A stretch of DNA of 6,996 bases. It comes from Clostridiales bacterium. Its GTDB lineage: Bacteria; Bacillota_A; Clostridia; Oscillospirales; Oscillospiraceae. Every line of letters begins with the position of its first letter. Position 1 is the first letter of the stretch. Of this stretch, positions 1 to 6,784 are shown piece by piece. Under the pieces are notes generated by a model. The model saw only the letters and a list, made by a program, of their open reading frames with translations, made no database searches and was not told where the DNA came from. Location: positions 1 through 6,996 of the forward strand of contig JALFGI010000065.1 of assembly GCA_022777455.1 (NCBI GenBank), given 5' to 3'. Position numbers and translations under genes: made by a program.

Positions 1-165
1 TCCCCCTATGGGGGAGCTGGCTGCCCCGTTAGGGGCAGACTGAGAGGGCAATGCATTTGCCATTACCTTACTGCGGTACCCTCTCAGTCAGCCTGACGGC
101 TGCCAGCTCTCCCAAAGGGAGAGCCAAGAGGGGCGCTGCCGTATCTGCCCGCCAAATTACAATTT
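1..165. repeat. Palindromic MITE-like repeat, copy 1 (left end cut by window)
   Basis: This copy matches the repeat at 6785-6996 in the same orientation: 2-50 equals 6827-6875, 67-95 equals 6910-6938, 97-130 equals 6941-6974 and 132-152 equals 6976-6996. Only the centre (51-66) differs. It is built of nested inverted repeats: CCCCC-TAT-GGGGG at 2-14; CTGCCCC/GGGGCAG at 21-27 and 32-38; GACTGAGAGGG (38-48) pairing with CCCTCTCAGTC (79-89); GAGCTGGC (14-21) pairing with GCCAGCTC (102-109); CAGCC/GGCTG at 89-102; GCTCTCCC-AAA-GGGAGAGC at 106-124. It ends in CGCCAAATTACAATTT (150-165), the exact reverse complement of the left end of the other copy. It holds no supportable coding sequence. The structure fits a non-autonomous, hairpin-forming mobile repeat; the full length inferred by aligning the copies is about 206 bases. 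Confidence 0.85.
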
Positions 166-193
166 GTCTACATGCGATAAGCGCCCTTGCCAT

Positions 194-228
194 AAAAACC
201 GGCAGCAGCCACTTTGGACTGCTGCCGG
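194..228 (-). terminator. Intrinsic terminator after glgB
   Basis: On the minus strand a perfect 10-bp GC-rich stem, CCGGCAGCAG/CTGCTGCCGG (219-228 with 199-208), closes a 10-base loop and is followed directly by TTTTT (198-194). It begins 12 bases past the glgB stop codon. This is a textbook Rho-independent terminator and should end the GT4-glgB transcript. The other side of the stem is also T-rich on the plus strand (231-241), so it may stop opposing transcription too. Confidence 0.92.
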
Positions 229-239
229 ATCATTCTTTT

Positions 240-2387
240 TTAGTCCTCTTTTGCCGCCTTTTTGGCTCTGGGCTTTTTGGGGGCGTTGGGGTCCTTGGGG
301 GCCCGGGGCTTTCTGGGCTTCTTGGGCTTTTCTTCTGTGGGAGCTTCCGTCTTGGGGGCTTTGGCTGCCTCTGCTTCCGGGGCGGTTTCCGCCTTGGCTT
401 CCTTGGGGATCTCCTTCAGCACCACGGCGGTGCGGGCGGGCAGGTACAGAGTGATGCTGGAGTTGCCCTTCTCGTCCACCTGGGCGGGGTAGGTAATGTG
501 CTGCACCTGGTCGAAGCCGCCGTATTTGCCATCGTCAGAGCAAAGGGCCACGGTGTAGTCTGCAATGGCGGGCAGGGGAACCTTGATGTCGGTGTAGGAA
601 TGGGTGGGGCTGAAGTTGAAGGCGAACATCAGACCCTTCCGGTAGAACACGATCACCTGCTTGTCGGAATCCTTCATCCGAAGATCACCCATGCGCATGG
701 AGAAGATGTCGGCCTCCTTGGTCAGGTGGATCATGTCCTCGTCGAACTGGCCCAGCCACTGGTATTTCAGGAAGCCGTTGTCCCGCAGGCTCCACTGGCG
801 ACGGCAGTAGTGGAAGCTCCAGCCGTTGCCCTCCCGGGGGAAGTCGATCCATTCGGGATGGCCGAATTCGTTGCCCATGAAGTTCAGGTATGCCTCGCCG
901 CCGCCGGCCAGGGTGTAAAGCCGGATCATCTTGTGCAGGGCAATGGCCCGGTCGATGGTGGGGTTGTGGATGCTCTTGTCCATGTCGGTGTACATGGCGG
1001 CGTCAGCCAGACGGAAGATCATGGTCTTGTCACCCACCAGTGCCTGGTCGTGGCTTTCCACATAGGCCACGGTGTTCTCGCCGGGACGGCGCATGCACAT
1101 TTCGCACCACATTTTGAAAATATCCCAGAATTCGTCCTTCCGCTCCTTCACGGTGCGCACCCACATATCGGGCAGACCCATGCCCAGGCGGTAGTCGAAG
1201 CCGATGCCCCCGTCGGCAATGGGAAGGCACATGCCGGGCATGCCGGACATATCCTCGGCAATGGTGATGGCGTTGGGATTCACCTGGCGAATCAGCTCAT
1301 TGGCCAGCTGCAAATAGGTGATGGCCTCGGTGTGGGTGTTCATGGAGAAATACTTGTCGTTGGAGGTAAAGTCGGTGCCCAGGCCGTGGTCATGGTACAG
1401 CATGGAGGTGACGCCGTCGAACCGGAAGCCGTCGAAATGGTACTCGGTCATCCAGAATTTCAGGTTGCTCAGCAGGAAGTGGATGACGCCGGTCTTGCCG
1501 TAGTCAAAGCACTTGGTGCCCCAGGCGGGATGGTCGCCCTTGGCTCCGTCGTGGAAGAACTGCCAGGTGGTGCCGTCGAACATGTTGATGCCCTCGGCGG
1601 TGTTCTTCACGGCGTGGGAGTGCACCACGTCCAGCAGCACCCGCAGACCCATTTCATGGGCCTTGTTCACCAGGTATTTCAAATCATCGGGCTTGCCGAA
1701 CCAGCTGGAGGCGGCAAAGAAATTGGAGACCTGATAGCCGAAGCTGCCGTAGTAGGGGTGCTCCATGATGGCCATCAGCTGCACGGTGTTGTAGCCCGCC
1801 TTTTTGATCCGGGGCAGGGTGTAGTCGGCGAACTCCCGGTAGGTGCCCACCTTGCCCTCTTCCTGGGCCATGCCCACATGGGCTTCATAGATGTACAGGG
1901 ATTTTTCACCCTGGAAATCCTTGTCCGTCCAGGGGAATTCCTTTCGGTCGTCCACAATTTCGGCGGTGAAGGTGATGGTTTTGGGGTCCTGCACCACCCG
2001 GCGGGCGTATAGGGGAATGTGCTCCGTGCGGGTCATGTTGGCATCCACCACGGTTTTCACCTTGCAGCCGGGCCACAGGGCGTCATCGCCTTCCAGGAAG
2101 ATTTCCCAGTTGCCGTTGCCGATGGGCTTCAGAGGATGACTGGTCTGGTTCCAGCCGTTGAAATCGCCTTCCAGGTACAGCTGATAGGCGCTGGGAGCCC
2201 ACTCCCGATAGTACCAGCCGCCATCCACATGGTGGAAGCCGAAATAATCATGGGCATTGGCAAATTGATTCAAGGTCTGATCGTCGGTCAGAAGCCGCGC
2301 CTTGGTGGCACGGTAGAGGAACATCCGCAGGTCGATGTCGCCTGCGAAGGGGGTCAGCTGGGGATTCAGTTCCAGAATACGATACAT
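240..2387 (-). CDS. glgB: 1,4-alpha-glucan branching enzyme, eukaryote-type (GH13), with basic tail
   Basis: A cytoplasmic enzyme that moves segments of alpha-1,4-glucan into alpha-1,6 branches during glycogen synthesis (715 aa). An N-terminal CBM48-like domain (about residues 50-145, REWAP...GDFNGWN) precedes the GH13 barrel and a C-terminal beta domain ending near 658. The four GH13 regions are intact: DVVHSH (253-258), GFRFDGVTSM (nucleophile D324), ITIAED (acid/base E378) and VESHDQ (D447). Their wording (GFRFDGVTSMLYHDHG, YVESHDQALVGDKT) is that of the eukaryotic-type subfamily also found in some Clostridia and Bacteroidetes, not the E. coli type. Residues 661-715 form an added low-complexity tail, Ala/Glu-rich and then Lys/Pro/Arg-rich. 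I chose the ATG at 2387 because AAAGGAG lies 7 bases upstream. An in-frame ATG at 2420 would overlap the upstream gene and add 11 unlikely residues. Co-transcribed with the GT4 gene. Confidence 0.96.
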   Translation of the reverse strand: MYRILELNPQLTPFAGDIDLRMFLYRATKARLLTDDQTLNQFANAHDYFGFHHVDGGWYYREWAPSAYQLYLEGDFNGWNQTSHPLKPIGNGNWEIFLEGDDALWPGCKVKTVVDANMTRTEHIPLYARRVVQDPKTITFTAEIVDDRKEFPWTDKDFQGEKSLYIYEAHVGMAQEEGKVGTYREFADYTLPRIKKAGYNTVQLMAIMEHPYYGSFGYQVSNFFAASSWFGKPDDLKYLVNKAHEMGLRVLLDVVHSHAVKNTAEGINMFDGTTWQFFHDGAKGDHPAWGTKCFDYGKTGVIHFLLSNLKFWMTEYHFDGFRFDGVTSMLYHDHGLGTDFTSNDKYFSMNTHTEAITYLQLANELIRQVNPNAITIAEDMSGMPGMCLPIADGGIGFDYRLGMGLPDMWVRTVKERKDEFWDIFKMWCEMCMRRPGENTVAYVESHDQALVGDKTMIFRLADAAMYTDMDKSIHNPTIDRAIALHKMIRLYTLAGGGEAYLNFMGNEFGHPEWIDFPREGNGWSFHYCRRQWSLRDNGFLKYQWLGQFDEDMIHLTKEADIFSMRMGDLRMKDSDKQVIVFYRKGLMFAFNFSPTHSYTDIKVPLPAIADYTVALCSDDGKYGGFDQVQHITYPAQVDEKGNSSITLYLPARTAVVLKEIPKEAKAETAPEAEAAKAPKTEAPTEEKPKKPRKPRAPKDPNAPKKPRAKKAAKED

Positions 2388-2394
2388 AATGGGG

Positions 2395-2401
2395 CTCCTT
2401 T
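2395..2401 (-). promoter_or_regulatory. Ribosome binding site fixing the glgB start
   Basis: AAAGGAG lies 7 bases before the ATG at 2387, and its first base is the last base of the upstream gene's TGA stop codon. It supports the 715-residue form of glgB over the longer reading from 2420, and it suggests that translation of the two genes is coupled. Confidence 0.85.
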
Positions 2402-3804
2402 CATTTTTCAAAATGCTCATGGATATGGGATTGGATTTTATCTTTGATTTCCGGCAGCTTCCCGGCGTACCTGGCCCGGAGGTTCCGGCGCAGCTCCTCC
2501 TGCTGGAGCTGCAGATTGGCCAGTTCCTCCATCAGGTTTCCGTTTGCTTTCAGGAAGTTGTCCATTGGCTCGTGCCTTGCGGGGTAGCCGCCGCTCTGGT
2601 AGCGGTCAATCACGATTTGGTAACGCTCCATTGCCTGCTTCACAGCGTCCTGCCAGGAAAGGTACAGCTCTTTGGCTGCGGTTTCACCGATCTCGGCCAT
2701 TTTTCCGGGATGGGCCAGCAGCTGCTCCAGGCAGGAAAGCATACTCCCGGCATTTTCTTCGATCAAAAGACCGTTCCGTCCGTGGGTGATTCCCTCGGCG
2801 GCGCAGCTTCCGGCGATCAGCATGGAGCCCAGGGAGCTGGCGGCGGCCTCCCGCACCACCAGTCCATTGGTGTCAAAGGTGGAGGGGAAAAGGAACAGGT
2901 CCGCCCGGCAGTACCAGGCCCGGAGCTTCTCCCGGTCCCGGATGGCCCCGGTGAAGATACATTTTTGGGCAATGCCGCAGTGCTGGGCGTAAGCCACCAC
3001 TTCGTCGTAATCGGCGCCGGAGCCGATGAATACCATGCGGAAATCATGTCCCTTTGCCAGCAGCATGGTCAGGGCGTCGATGGTGATTTTCAGCCCTTTG
3101 TACCACATGATTCGCCCCACAAAAAGGAAAACGGGCACACCGGAGGGCAAATCAAAATCCCCGGTGACCTGGGCAACGGTTTCCTCCGGCACCCGCTGCC
3201 GGGGCAGATCCACACCGTTGGGCATGACGACGCATTCCCCCTCGTAGCCCAGGGAGTGCAGGTTTTCTGCCGCCCCCCGGCTCACGGTCCAGACCTCGTC
3301 GCAGGCACTGATGTTCTGCACCAAGGCTTTGGTGCTCCCTGCGCGCAGCGGTTTGCTTTTCAGAATGTTGGCGATGTCAATGTCGAATTTGGTGTGGTAG
3401 GTCATCACCAGCGGGGCATCCACCACCTGCCGCAGTTCTCTTGCCAGTATGGTGGAGACGATGGGGCAGTGGGAATGAAGCAGGGCGATCTGCTTCCCTG
3501 CAAGCTGCCTGGCAATTTCCGGGGAGAAGGGGATACCGGCCATGTAGCCTCCGGTCATTCTCCGAAGATCCAGGCTTGGATAGCGGATGATGGAATAGGG
3601 ATAATCTTCGTCACTGCTGTCCGGATGGGCGGGGGTGATGACCACGGAATCAAAGCCGGAGTCGGAAATCACCTGGGCATAGTTCTTCACCGCATTTGCC
3701 ACCCCGTCGATCAGGGGCGGAAAGGAATCATTCAGCAGACATATGGTTGCGGTTTGTGTCATCGTTTGCGTTTCTCCATCATGTTTCGCGTTATTTCGTG
3801 CCAT
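2401..3804 (-). CDS. GT4-family glycosyltransferase, acceptor unknown
   Basis: A GT-B fold retaining glycosyltransferase (467 aa) that should use a nucleotide sugar. Visible motifs: N-terminal domain with NDSFPPLIDGVANAV (25-39, the usual glycine-containing acceptor loop), HSHCP (110-114) and TYHTKF (135-140); then PNGVD (195-199), FVGRIMWYKG (228-237, R231 and K236 for the donor diphosphate) and FDTNGLVVREAAA (310-322). In the last, D311 stands where GT4 enzymes usually have the first Glu of the EX7E motif; E319 is the second. The closest wording I know is in diacylglycerol glucosyltransferases and related lipid or glycan GT4 enzymes. The partner glgB, 13 bases downstream, suggests instead a role in alpha-glucan metabolism. 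Residues 412-467 form a charged, probably helical extension. The ATG at 3762 (MTQTATICLL) is an alternative start closer to the first beta strand. Both starts have GGAG 11 bases upstream, so the start is unresolved. No signal peptide or membrane segment is seen. Confidence 0.9.
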   Translation of the reverse strand: MARNNAKHDGETQTMTQTATICLLNDSFPPLIDGVANAVKNYAQVISDSGFDSVVITPAHPDSSDEDYPYSIIRYPSLDLRRMTGGYMAGIPFSPEIARQLAGKQIALLHSHCPIVSTILARELRQVVDAPLVMTYHTKFDIDIANILKSKPLRAGSTKALVQNISACDEVWTVSRGAAENLHSLGYEGECVVMPNGVDLPRQRVPEETVAQVTGDFDLPSGVPVFLFVGRIMWYKGLKITIDALTMLLAKGHDFRMVFIGSGADYDEVVAYAQHCGIAQKCIFTGAIRDREKLRAWYCRADLFLFPSTFDTNGLVVREAAASSLGSMLIAGSCAAEGITHGRNGLLIEENAGSMLSCLEQLLAHPGKMAEIGETAAKELYLSWQDAVKQAMERYQIVIDRYQSGGYPARHEPMDNFLKANGNLMEELANLQLQQEELRRNLRARYAGKLPEIKDKIQSHIHEHFEK

Positions 3805-3843
3805 ATTGTGTTATTCTCCAAAGGCGGATAAGAGCACATATCA

Positions 3844-3872
3844 AAAATACCACAAAATGCCCATTTCGTCAA
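3844..3872 (-). promoter_or_regulatory. Sigma-70-type promoter for the GT4-glgB unit
   Basis: On the minus strand TTGACG (3872-3867, 5 of 6 to consensus) is followed by a 17-base spacer and TATTTT (3849-3844, 4 of 6), with a TGn extended -10 just before the hexamer. Transcription should start near 3837, leaving a leader of about 33 bases that holds the GGAG at 3819-3816. No operator or riboswitch-like structure fits in so short a leader. Confidence 0.72.
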
Positions 3873-3876
3873 CCCG

Positions 3877-3917
3877 AAAACAGAATCGGGGCTGCCCCAC
3901 ACGCGCAGGACAGCCCC
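3877..3917 (-). terminator. Probable intrinsic terminator after aroQ
   Basis: Seven bases past the aroQ stop codon, GGGGCTG (3917-3911) pairs with CAGCCCC (3894-3888) around a 16-base loop. The stem is followed on the minus strand by GATTCTGTTTT, ending at 3877. The T tract is interrupted, so termination may be partial and some transcription may continue into the GT4 gene. The position, between aroQ and a separate promoter, supports the call. Confidence 0.6.
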
Positions 3918-3923
3918 AAGAAA

Positions 3924-4361
3924 TTATGGATTGCCGTAATGCTCCTTCAGCCACACCATGGCCTGGCGGTAGCCGTCAAAGCCCTGGCCCTTGATGGTGT
4001 GCTTGCAGGCAAGACCGGCGTAGGAAATCTGCCGGAAGGCTTCTCTGGAATCCACATCGGAGATGTGCACCTCCACCGCCGGAATGGATACGGCCTTCAG
4101 CGCATCCAGGATGGCCACGCTGGTGTGGGTGTAGGCGGCGGGGTTGATGACAATGCCGTCCACTTTTCCGTAGGCCCACTGGATTTTATCCACCAGGTCC
4201 CCTTCGTGGTTAGACTGGTACTGCTCTACTTCCACCCCCAGTTCCTTGCCCCAGTTTTGCAGCATCTGGAGCAGATCGGCAAAGGTGTCCTTTCCATAAA
4301 TGCCCGGCTCCCGGATGCCGAGGAAGTTCAGATTGGGGCCGTTGATCACAAGAATTTTCAT
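3924..4361 (-). CDS. aroQ: 3-dehydroquinate dehydratase, type II
   Basis: Dehydrates 3-dehydroquinate to 3-dehydroshikimate, step 3 of the shikimate pathway, in the cytoplasm; family members form dodecamers. The protein has 145 residues, the normal size. It opens with the signature NGPNLNFLGIREPGIYG (7-23) carrying R17 and the catalytic Y22. NPAAYTHTS (73-81) supplies N73 and H79, EVHISD (97-102) the catalytic H99, and R110 the remaining substrate-binding arginine. All agree with type II enzymes, which are unrelated to the type I AroD lysine enzymes. The start is set by AAGGAGG (4375-4369), 7 bases before the ATG. That site overlaps the TAA of the upstream aroE-aroK gene, so the two are very probably translated together. 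Its product is the direct substrate of the neighbouring fusion protein. Confidence 0.97.
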   Translation of the reverse strand: MKILVINGPNLNFLGIREPGIYGKDTFADLLQMLQNWGKELGVEVEQYQSNHEGDLVDKIQWAYGKVDGIVINPAAYTHTSVAILDALKAVSIPAVEVHISDVDSREAFRQISYAGLACKHTIKGQGFDGYRQAMVWLKEHYGNP

Positions 4362-4368
4362 GGTGCGT

Positions 4369-4375
4369 CCTCCTT
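4369..4375 (-). promoter_or_regulatory. aroQ ribosome binding site overlapping the aroE-aroK stop
   Basis: The minus strand reads TAAGGAGGACGCACC and then ATG. The near-perfect AAGGAGG shares its first two bases with the stop codon of the upstream gene. Ribosomes ending on aroE-aroK therefore sit on the aroQ initiation region, the usual layout for translational coupling. Confidence 0.85.
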
Positions 4376-5594
4376 ATTTCTCCAGCGCGGCGCGAATCTG
4401 CGCCAGGGTTTCCTCCACTGTGCCGTCGTTTTCAATCACGGCATCGGCAAAGCGCCGGTACATGGGCTGCCGTGTGGCCAGCATCTGCTGCAGTTTCCCG
4501 GTCTGGGACAGGGGCCGTCCTTCGGTGGGCAGCTTGTCCAGGGCCCGGGTGAGCCAAAGGATGGTGCCATTCTGGTGGAGCAGCGGATAGTTCCGCTCCT
4601 GGGTCACGCAGCCGCCGCCGGTGGCGATTACAAAACCGCTCTGCTTGCCCAATTCAGCCAGCGTTTCGGTTTCCAGGCAGCGGAAAGCAGCTTCACCGTC
4701 GGTGGGGATGATGTCGGTGATTTTCCGGCCTACCCGGGCCTCCAGCGCTTCATCCGCATCCACAAATTGTTTCCCCGTTTCCCGGGCCAGCAGTCTGCCG
4801 ATGGTGGTCTTGCCGCAGCCGGGCATTCCCACGAGAATGATGTTTTCCATCTGAGCCCGGAGGGCAGCGTGAATCTGCACAATCCGGCTGTCGGGAATTG
4901 TTTCCCCTGAGAACCATTCGGCGCTTTCCTTTGCCTGGGCCACCAGCATCCACAATCCGTTCATGGCCACCAGTCCCCGGTTTTCCGCATCCAGCAGAAT
5001 CTGGGTTCTGGCGGGGTTGTATACCACATCCAGCACGCCTTCCAGCTGGGGGAAGCACCCTAAGTCAATGGGGCTGACGCCGGTGTTGGGATACATGCCC
5101 ACCGGGGTGGTGTTCACGATCACGGAAGCATTGGCATGGAGGTGGAGGTTGCCATAGTTGTTCTCCCCGGAGCGGGAGATGATGACGACCCTTGCCCCCA
5201 GCTCCTGCAGGGCAGCCACTGCGGTATTGGAGGCACCTCCGCTGCCCAGCACCAGGACCTTTTTCCCGCGGACGTCCAATCCGCTTTGCTGCACCAGATA
5301 CCGGAAGCCGAAATAGTCGGTGTTGTGCCCAACCAGGCTTCCATCTCTCCGGCGGACGATGGTGTTCACCGCCCCCAGCCGCCGGGCAACCGGGGAGAGC
5401 TGGTCCAAAAAGGGAATCACGTCTTTTTTATAGGGAATGGTCACGTTCAGTCCCACGAAATTTCCGTTTTTCAGGAATCCTTCCAGCTCTTCCGGCTCCT
5501 TTTCAAACAGGGAATAGTCGTAGGAAGCCAATTGCCCGTGAATCTGGGGAGAGTAGCTGTGCCCCAGCTTCCGGCCAAGTAATCCACACTGCAT
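4374..5594 (-). CDS. aroE-aroK: Bifunctional shikimate dehydrogenase / shikimate kinase fusion
   Basis: One 406-residue chain carries two successive shikimate-pathway enzymes. Residues 1-248 are AroE, the reduction of 3-dehydroshikimate to shikimate, probably with NADPH: SYSPQIHG (13-20, shikimate serines S13 and S15), NVTIPYK (50-56, catalytic K56), N77, GHNTDYFGF (89-97, catalytic D93), glycine-rich LGSGGAS (116-122), R141 and NTTPVGMYP (161-169). The stretch after R141 is short compared with typical AroE. Residues 249-406 are AroK, ATP-dependent 3-phosphorylation: Walker A GMPGCGKTT (256-264), DADE (279-282), R305, GGG (326-328) and lid-region EGRPLS (358-363). The kinase half begins with its own Met (249) directly after AroE, with almost no linker and no frameshift. 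The ATG follows the pheA TAA with no gap, and its ribosome binding site GAGGTGG lies inside pheA. Both halves keep their key residues, so both should be active. Confidence 0.95.
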   Translation of the reverse strand: MQCGLLGRKLGHSYSPQIHGQLASYDYSLFEKEPEELEGFLKNGNFVGLNVTIPYKKDVIPFLDQLSPVARRLGAVNTIVRRRDGSLVGHNTDYFGFRYLVQQSGLDVRGKKVLVLGSGGASNTAVAALQELGARVVIISRSGENNYGNLHLHANASVIVNTTPVGMYPNTGVSPIDLGCFPQLEGVLDVVYNPARTQILLDAENRGLVAMNGLWMLVAQAKESAEWFSGETIPDSRIVQIHAALRAQMENIILVGMPGCGKTTIGRLLARETGKQFVDADEALEARVGRKITDIIPTDGEAAFRCLETETLAELGKQSGFVIATGGGCVTQERNYPLLHQNGTILWLTRALDKLPTEGRPLSQTGKLQQMLATRQPMYRRFADAVIENDGTVEETLAQIRAALEK

Positions 5595-6737
5595 TTATAC
5601 CACCTCTGTGTAGCTGCCCAGATATTTGAAATCCTCGCAGAAATCCTGAATTTCGCACATGAGCTGCACGAATTCCTCGGAGTAGATGGAGGTCTCCAAA
5701 TCGAAATAGAACATGAACTCGAATTCCCGGTCCGGCAGGGGACGGGACTCCAGCTTGGTCACGTTGATACCCAGCGTGTAAAGTCTTGCCAACACCTTGT
5801 ACAGGGCGCCGGGCTTGTGGTTCAAAATCATCATGATGCTGGTCTTGTCCGAGCCGGGGTAGATTTCCAGATTTTTGCTGATGCAGATGAACCGGGTGCG
5901 GTTGTTGCCCTTGTCCTGCACGCTGGAGGCGATGTTCTGCAGCCCATAGAGCTGGGCACAGGACCGGCTGCTGAGGGCGGCCACGTCCTTCCGTCCGGAC
6001 TTTGCCACCATTTCCGCCGCCACCGCCGTGTTGGCAACTGCCGACACATTCACCCCCGGGAGCTTGCTTAAAAATCCGGCGCACTGGCTGATGGCCTGCT
6101 CGTGGGAGTAAATCTCCTTGATGTCCTCCAGCCTGGCACCGGGATTCACCAGCAGATTGTGATCCACTTTCAGCCGGAAGGTGCGGACGATGGAGAAATT
6201 GTGCTGAATCATCAGATCGTAAACCTGATTCACGGACCCGGCAGTGGAGTTTTCAATGGGAAGAATGCCATATTGGCACATGCCTTTTTCGATGGCGGAG
6301 AACACGGCATCGAAATTCTTGAAATACATAATCATGGGGTTCTTGAAAATCTTTTCACAGGCCAGCTGGGAGTAGGCTCCCTCCACACCCTGGCAGGCCA
6401 CCATGGCGGATTGGGGGAAAAGCCTGGGTGTCTTCTCAATGGCCTGGGTGATTTCCTGATACAGCGGGGTCTGATTCCCGTTGCGCTTGGCCTGGTAGCT
6501 GCGGCTCAGCTCGAAGATGGTGGAGTAGAGGATTCGGGTGTAGCCCGCCATCTCCGGCCCGGCCTTCTGGGCCACCTCCTGCAAAATTTCCCGCTCCCGG
6601 GCGGGGACGAAGATGGGAAGATTCCGTTCCCTTTTGTAGTCTGCCACCTTGGCGGAGACCTCCATCCGGGCGCGGAAAAGCTTCACAAGCTCCTGATCAA
6701 TTTCGTCAATTTCGGCTCTCAGTTCGGTGATATCCAT
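5595..6737 (-). CDS. pheA: Chorismate mutase / prephenate dehydratase with ACT domain
   Basis: Converts chorismate to prephenate and prephenate to phenylpyruvate, the committed branch to phenylalanine (380 aa, typical P-protein length). Residues 1-85 are an AroQ-class helical chorismate mutase, with R7, R24, K35 and R47-E48 at the usual ligand positions. Residues about 111-285 are prephenate dehydratase: GVEGAYSQLA (117-126), GILPIENSTAGSV (157-169), HNLLV (193-197), IYSHEQAISQC (209-219) and the catalytic TRF (281-283). Residues about 298-376 are an ACT domain with PGALYKVL (309-316) and ESRP (330-333), the phenylalanine-binding motifs, so feedback inhibition by phenylalanine is expected. 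The start is supported by AAGGAG 4 bases upstream and a second purine-rich run (AAGGAAG) 10 bases upstream. It is the first gene of the operon in this window. No T-box, leader peptide or attenuator is visible ahead of it. Confidence 0.97.
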   Translation of the reverse strand: MDITELRAEIDEIDQELVKLFRARMEVSAKVADYKRERNLPIFVPAREREILQEVAQKAGPEMAGYTRILYSTIFELSRSYQAKRNGNQTPLYQEITQAIEKTPRLFPQSAMVACQGVEGAYSQLACEKIFKNPMIMYFKNFDAVFSAIEKGMCQYGILPIENSTAGSVNQVYDLMIQHNFSIVRTFRLKVDHNLLVNPGARLEDIKEIYSHEQAISQCAGFLSKLPGVNVSAVANTAVAAEMVAKSGRKDVAALSSRSCAQLYGLQNIASSVQDKGNNRTRFICISKNLEIYPGSDKTSIMMILNHKPGALYKVLARLYTLGINVTKLESRPLPDREFEFMFYFDLETSIYSEEFVQLMCEIQDFCEDFKYLGSYTEVV

Positions 6738-6784
6738 GAGGCTCCTTCTTCCTTCTGTTTCACATTTTCAGTTTCCATTGCGGT

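Noticed and set aside
106..124. The GCTCTCCC-AAA-GGGAGAGC hairpin as an intrinsic terminator
   Set aside because: No T tract follows on either strand, and the same hairpin recurs in the second repeat copy as part of the element.
1..165. CRISPR array or tandem repeat
   Set aside because: There are only two copies about 6.8 kb apart, each with internal dyads and no regular spacers.
51..2012. A 653-codon open frame on the plus strand, antisense to glgB
   Set aside because: Its translation is low-complexity Gly/Val/His-rich with no family motif, and it lies wholly opposite a clear GH13 gene plus the repeat. Strong GC bias at third codon positions suppresses stops on the opposite strand.
2388..2420. 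Longer glgB start at 2420
   Set aside because: It would overlap the GT4 gene by 20 bases and lacks a placed ribosome binding site; the ATG at 2387 has AAAGGAG at ideal spacing and begins with a sensible N-terminus.
2335..3831. A 498-codon plus-strand open frame opposite the GT4 gene
   Set aside because: No recognisable domain and no ribosome binding site of note; it spans the glgB-GT4 junction and the opposing promoter region, as expected of an antisense shadow.
3696..4910. A 404-codon plus-strand open frame opposite aroQ and the aroK half
   Set aside because: It covers parts of three unrelated minus-strand genes and an intergenic terminator/promoter and shows no conserved motif, so it is an antisense artefact.
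6738..6784. T-box, leader peptide or attenuator controlling pheA
   Set aside because: Only 47 bases separate pheA from the repeat. I see no phenylalanine-rich short frame, no T-box motif and no terminator hairpin with a T run.
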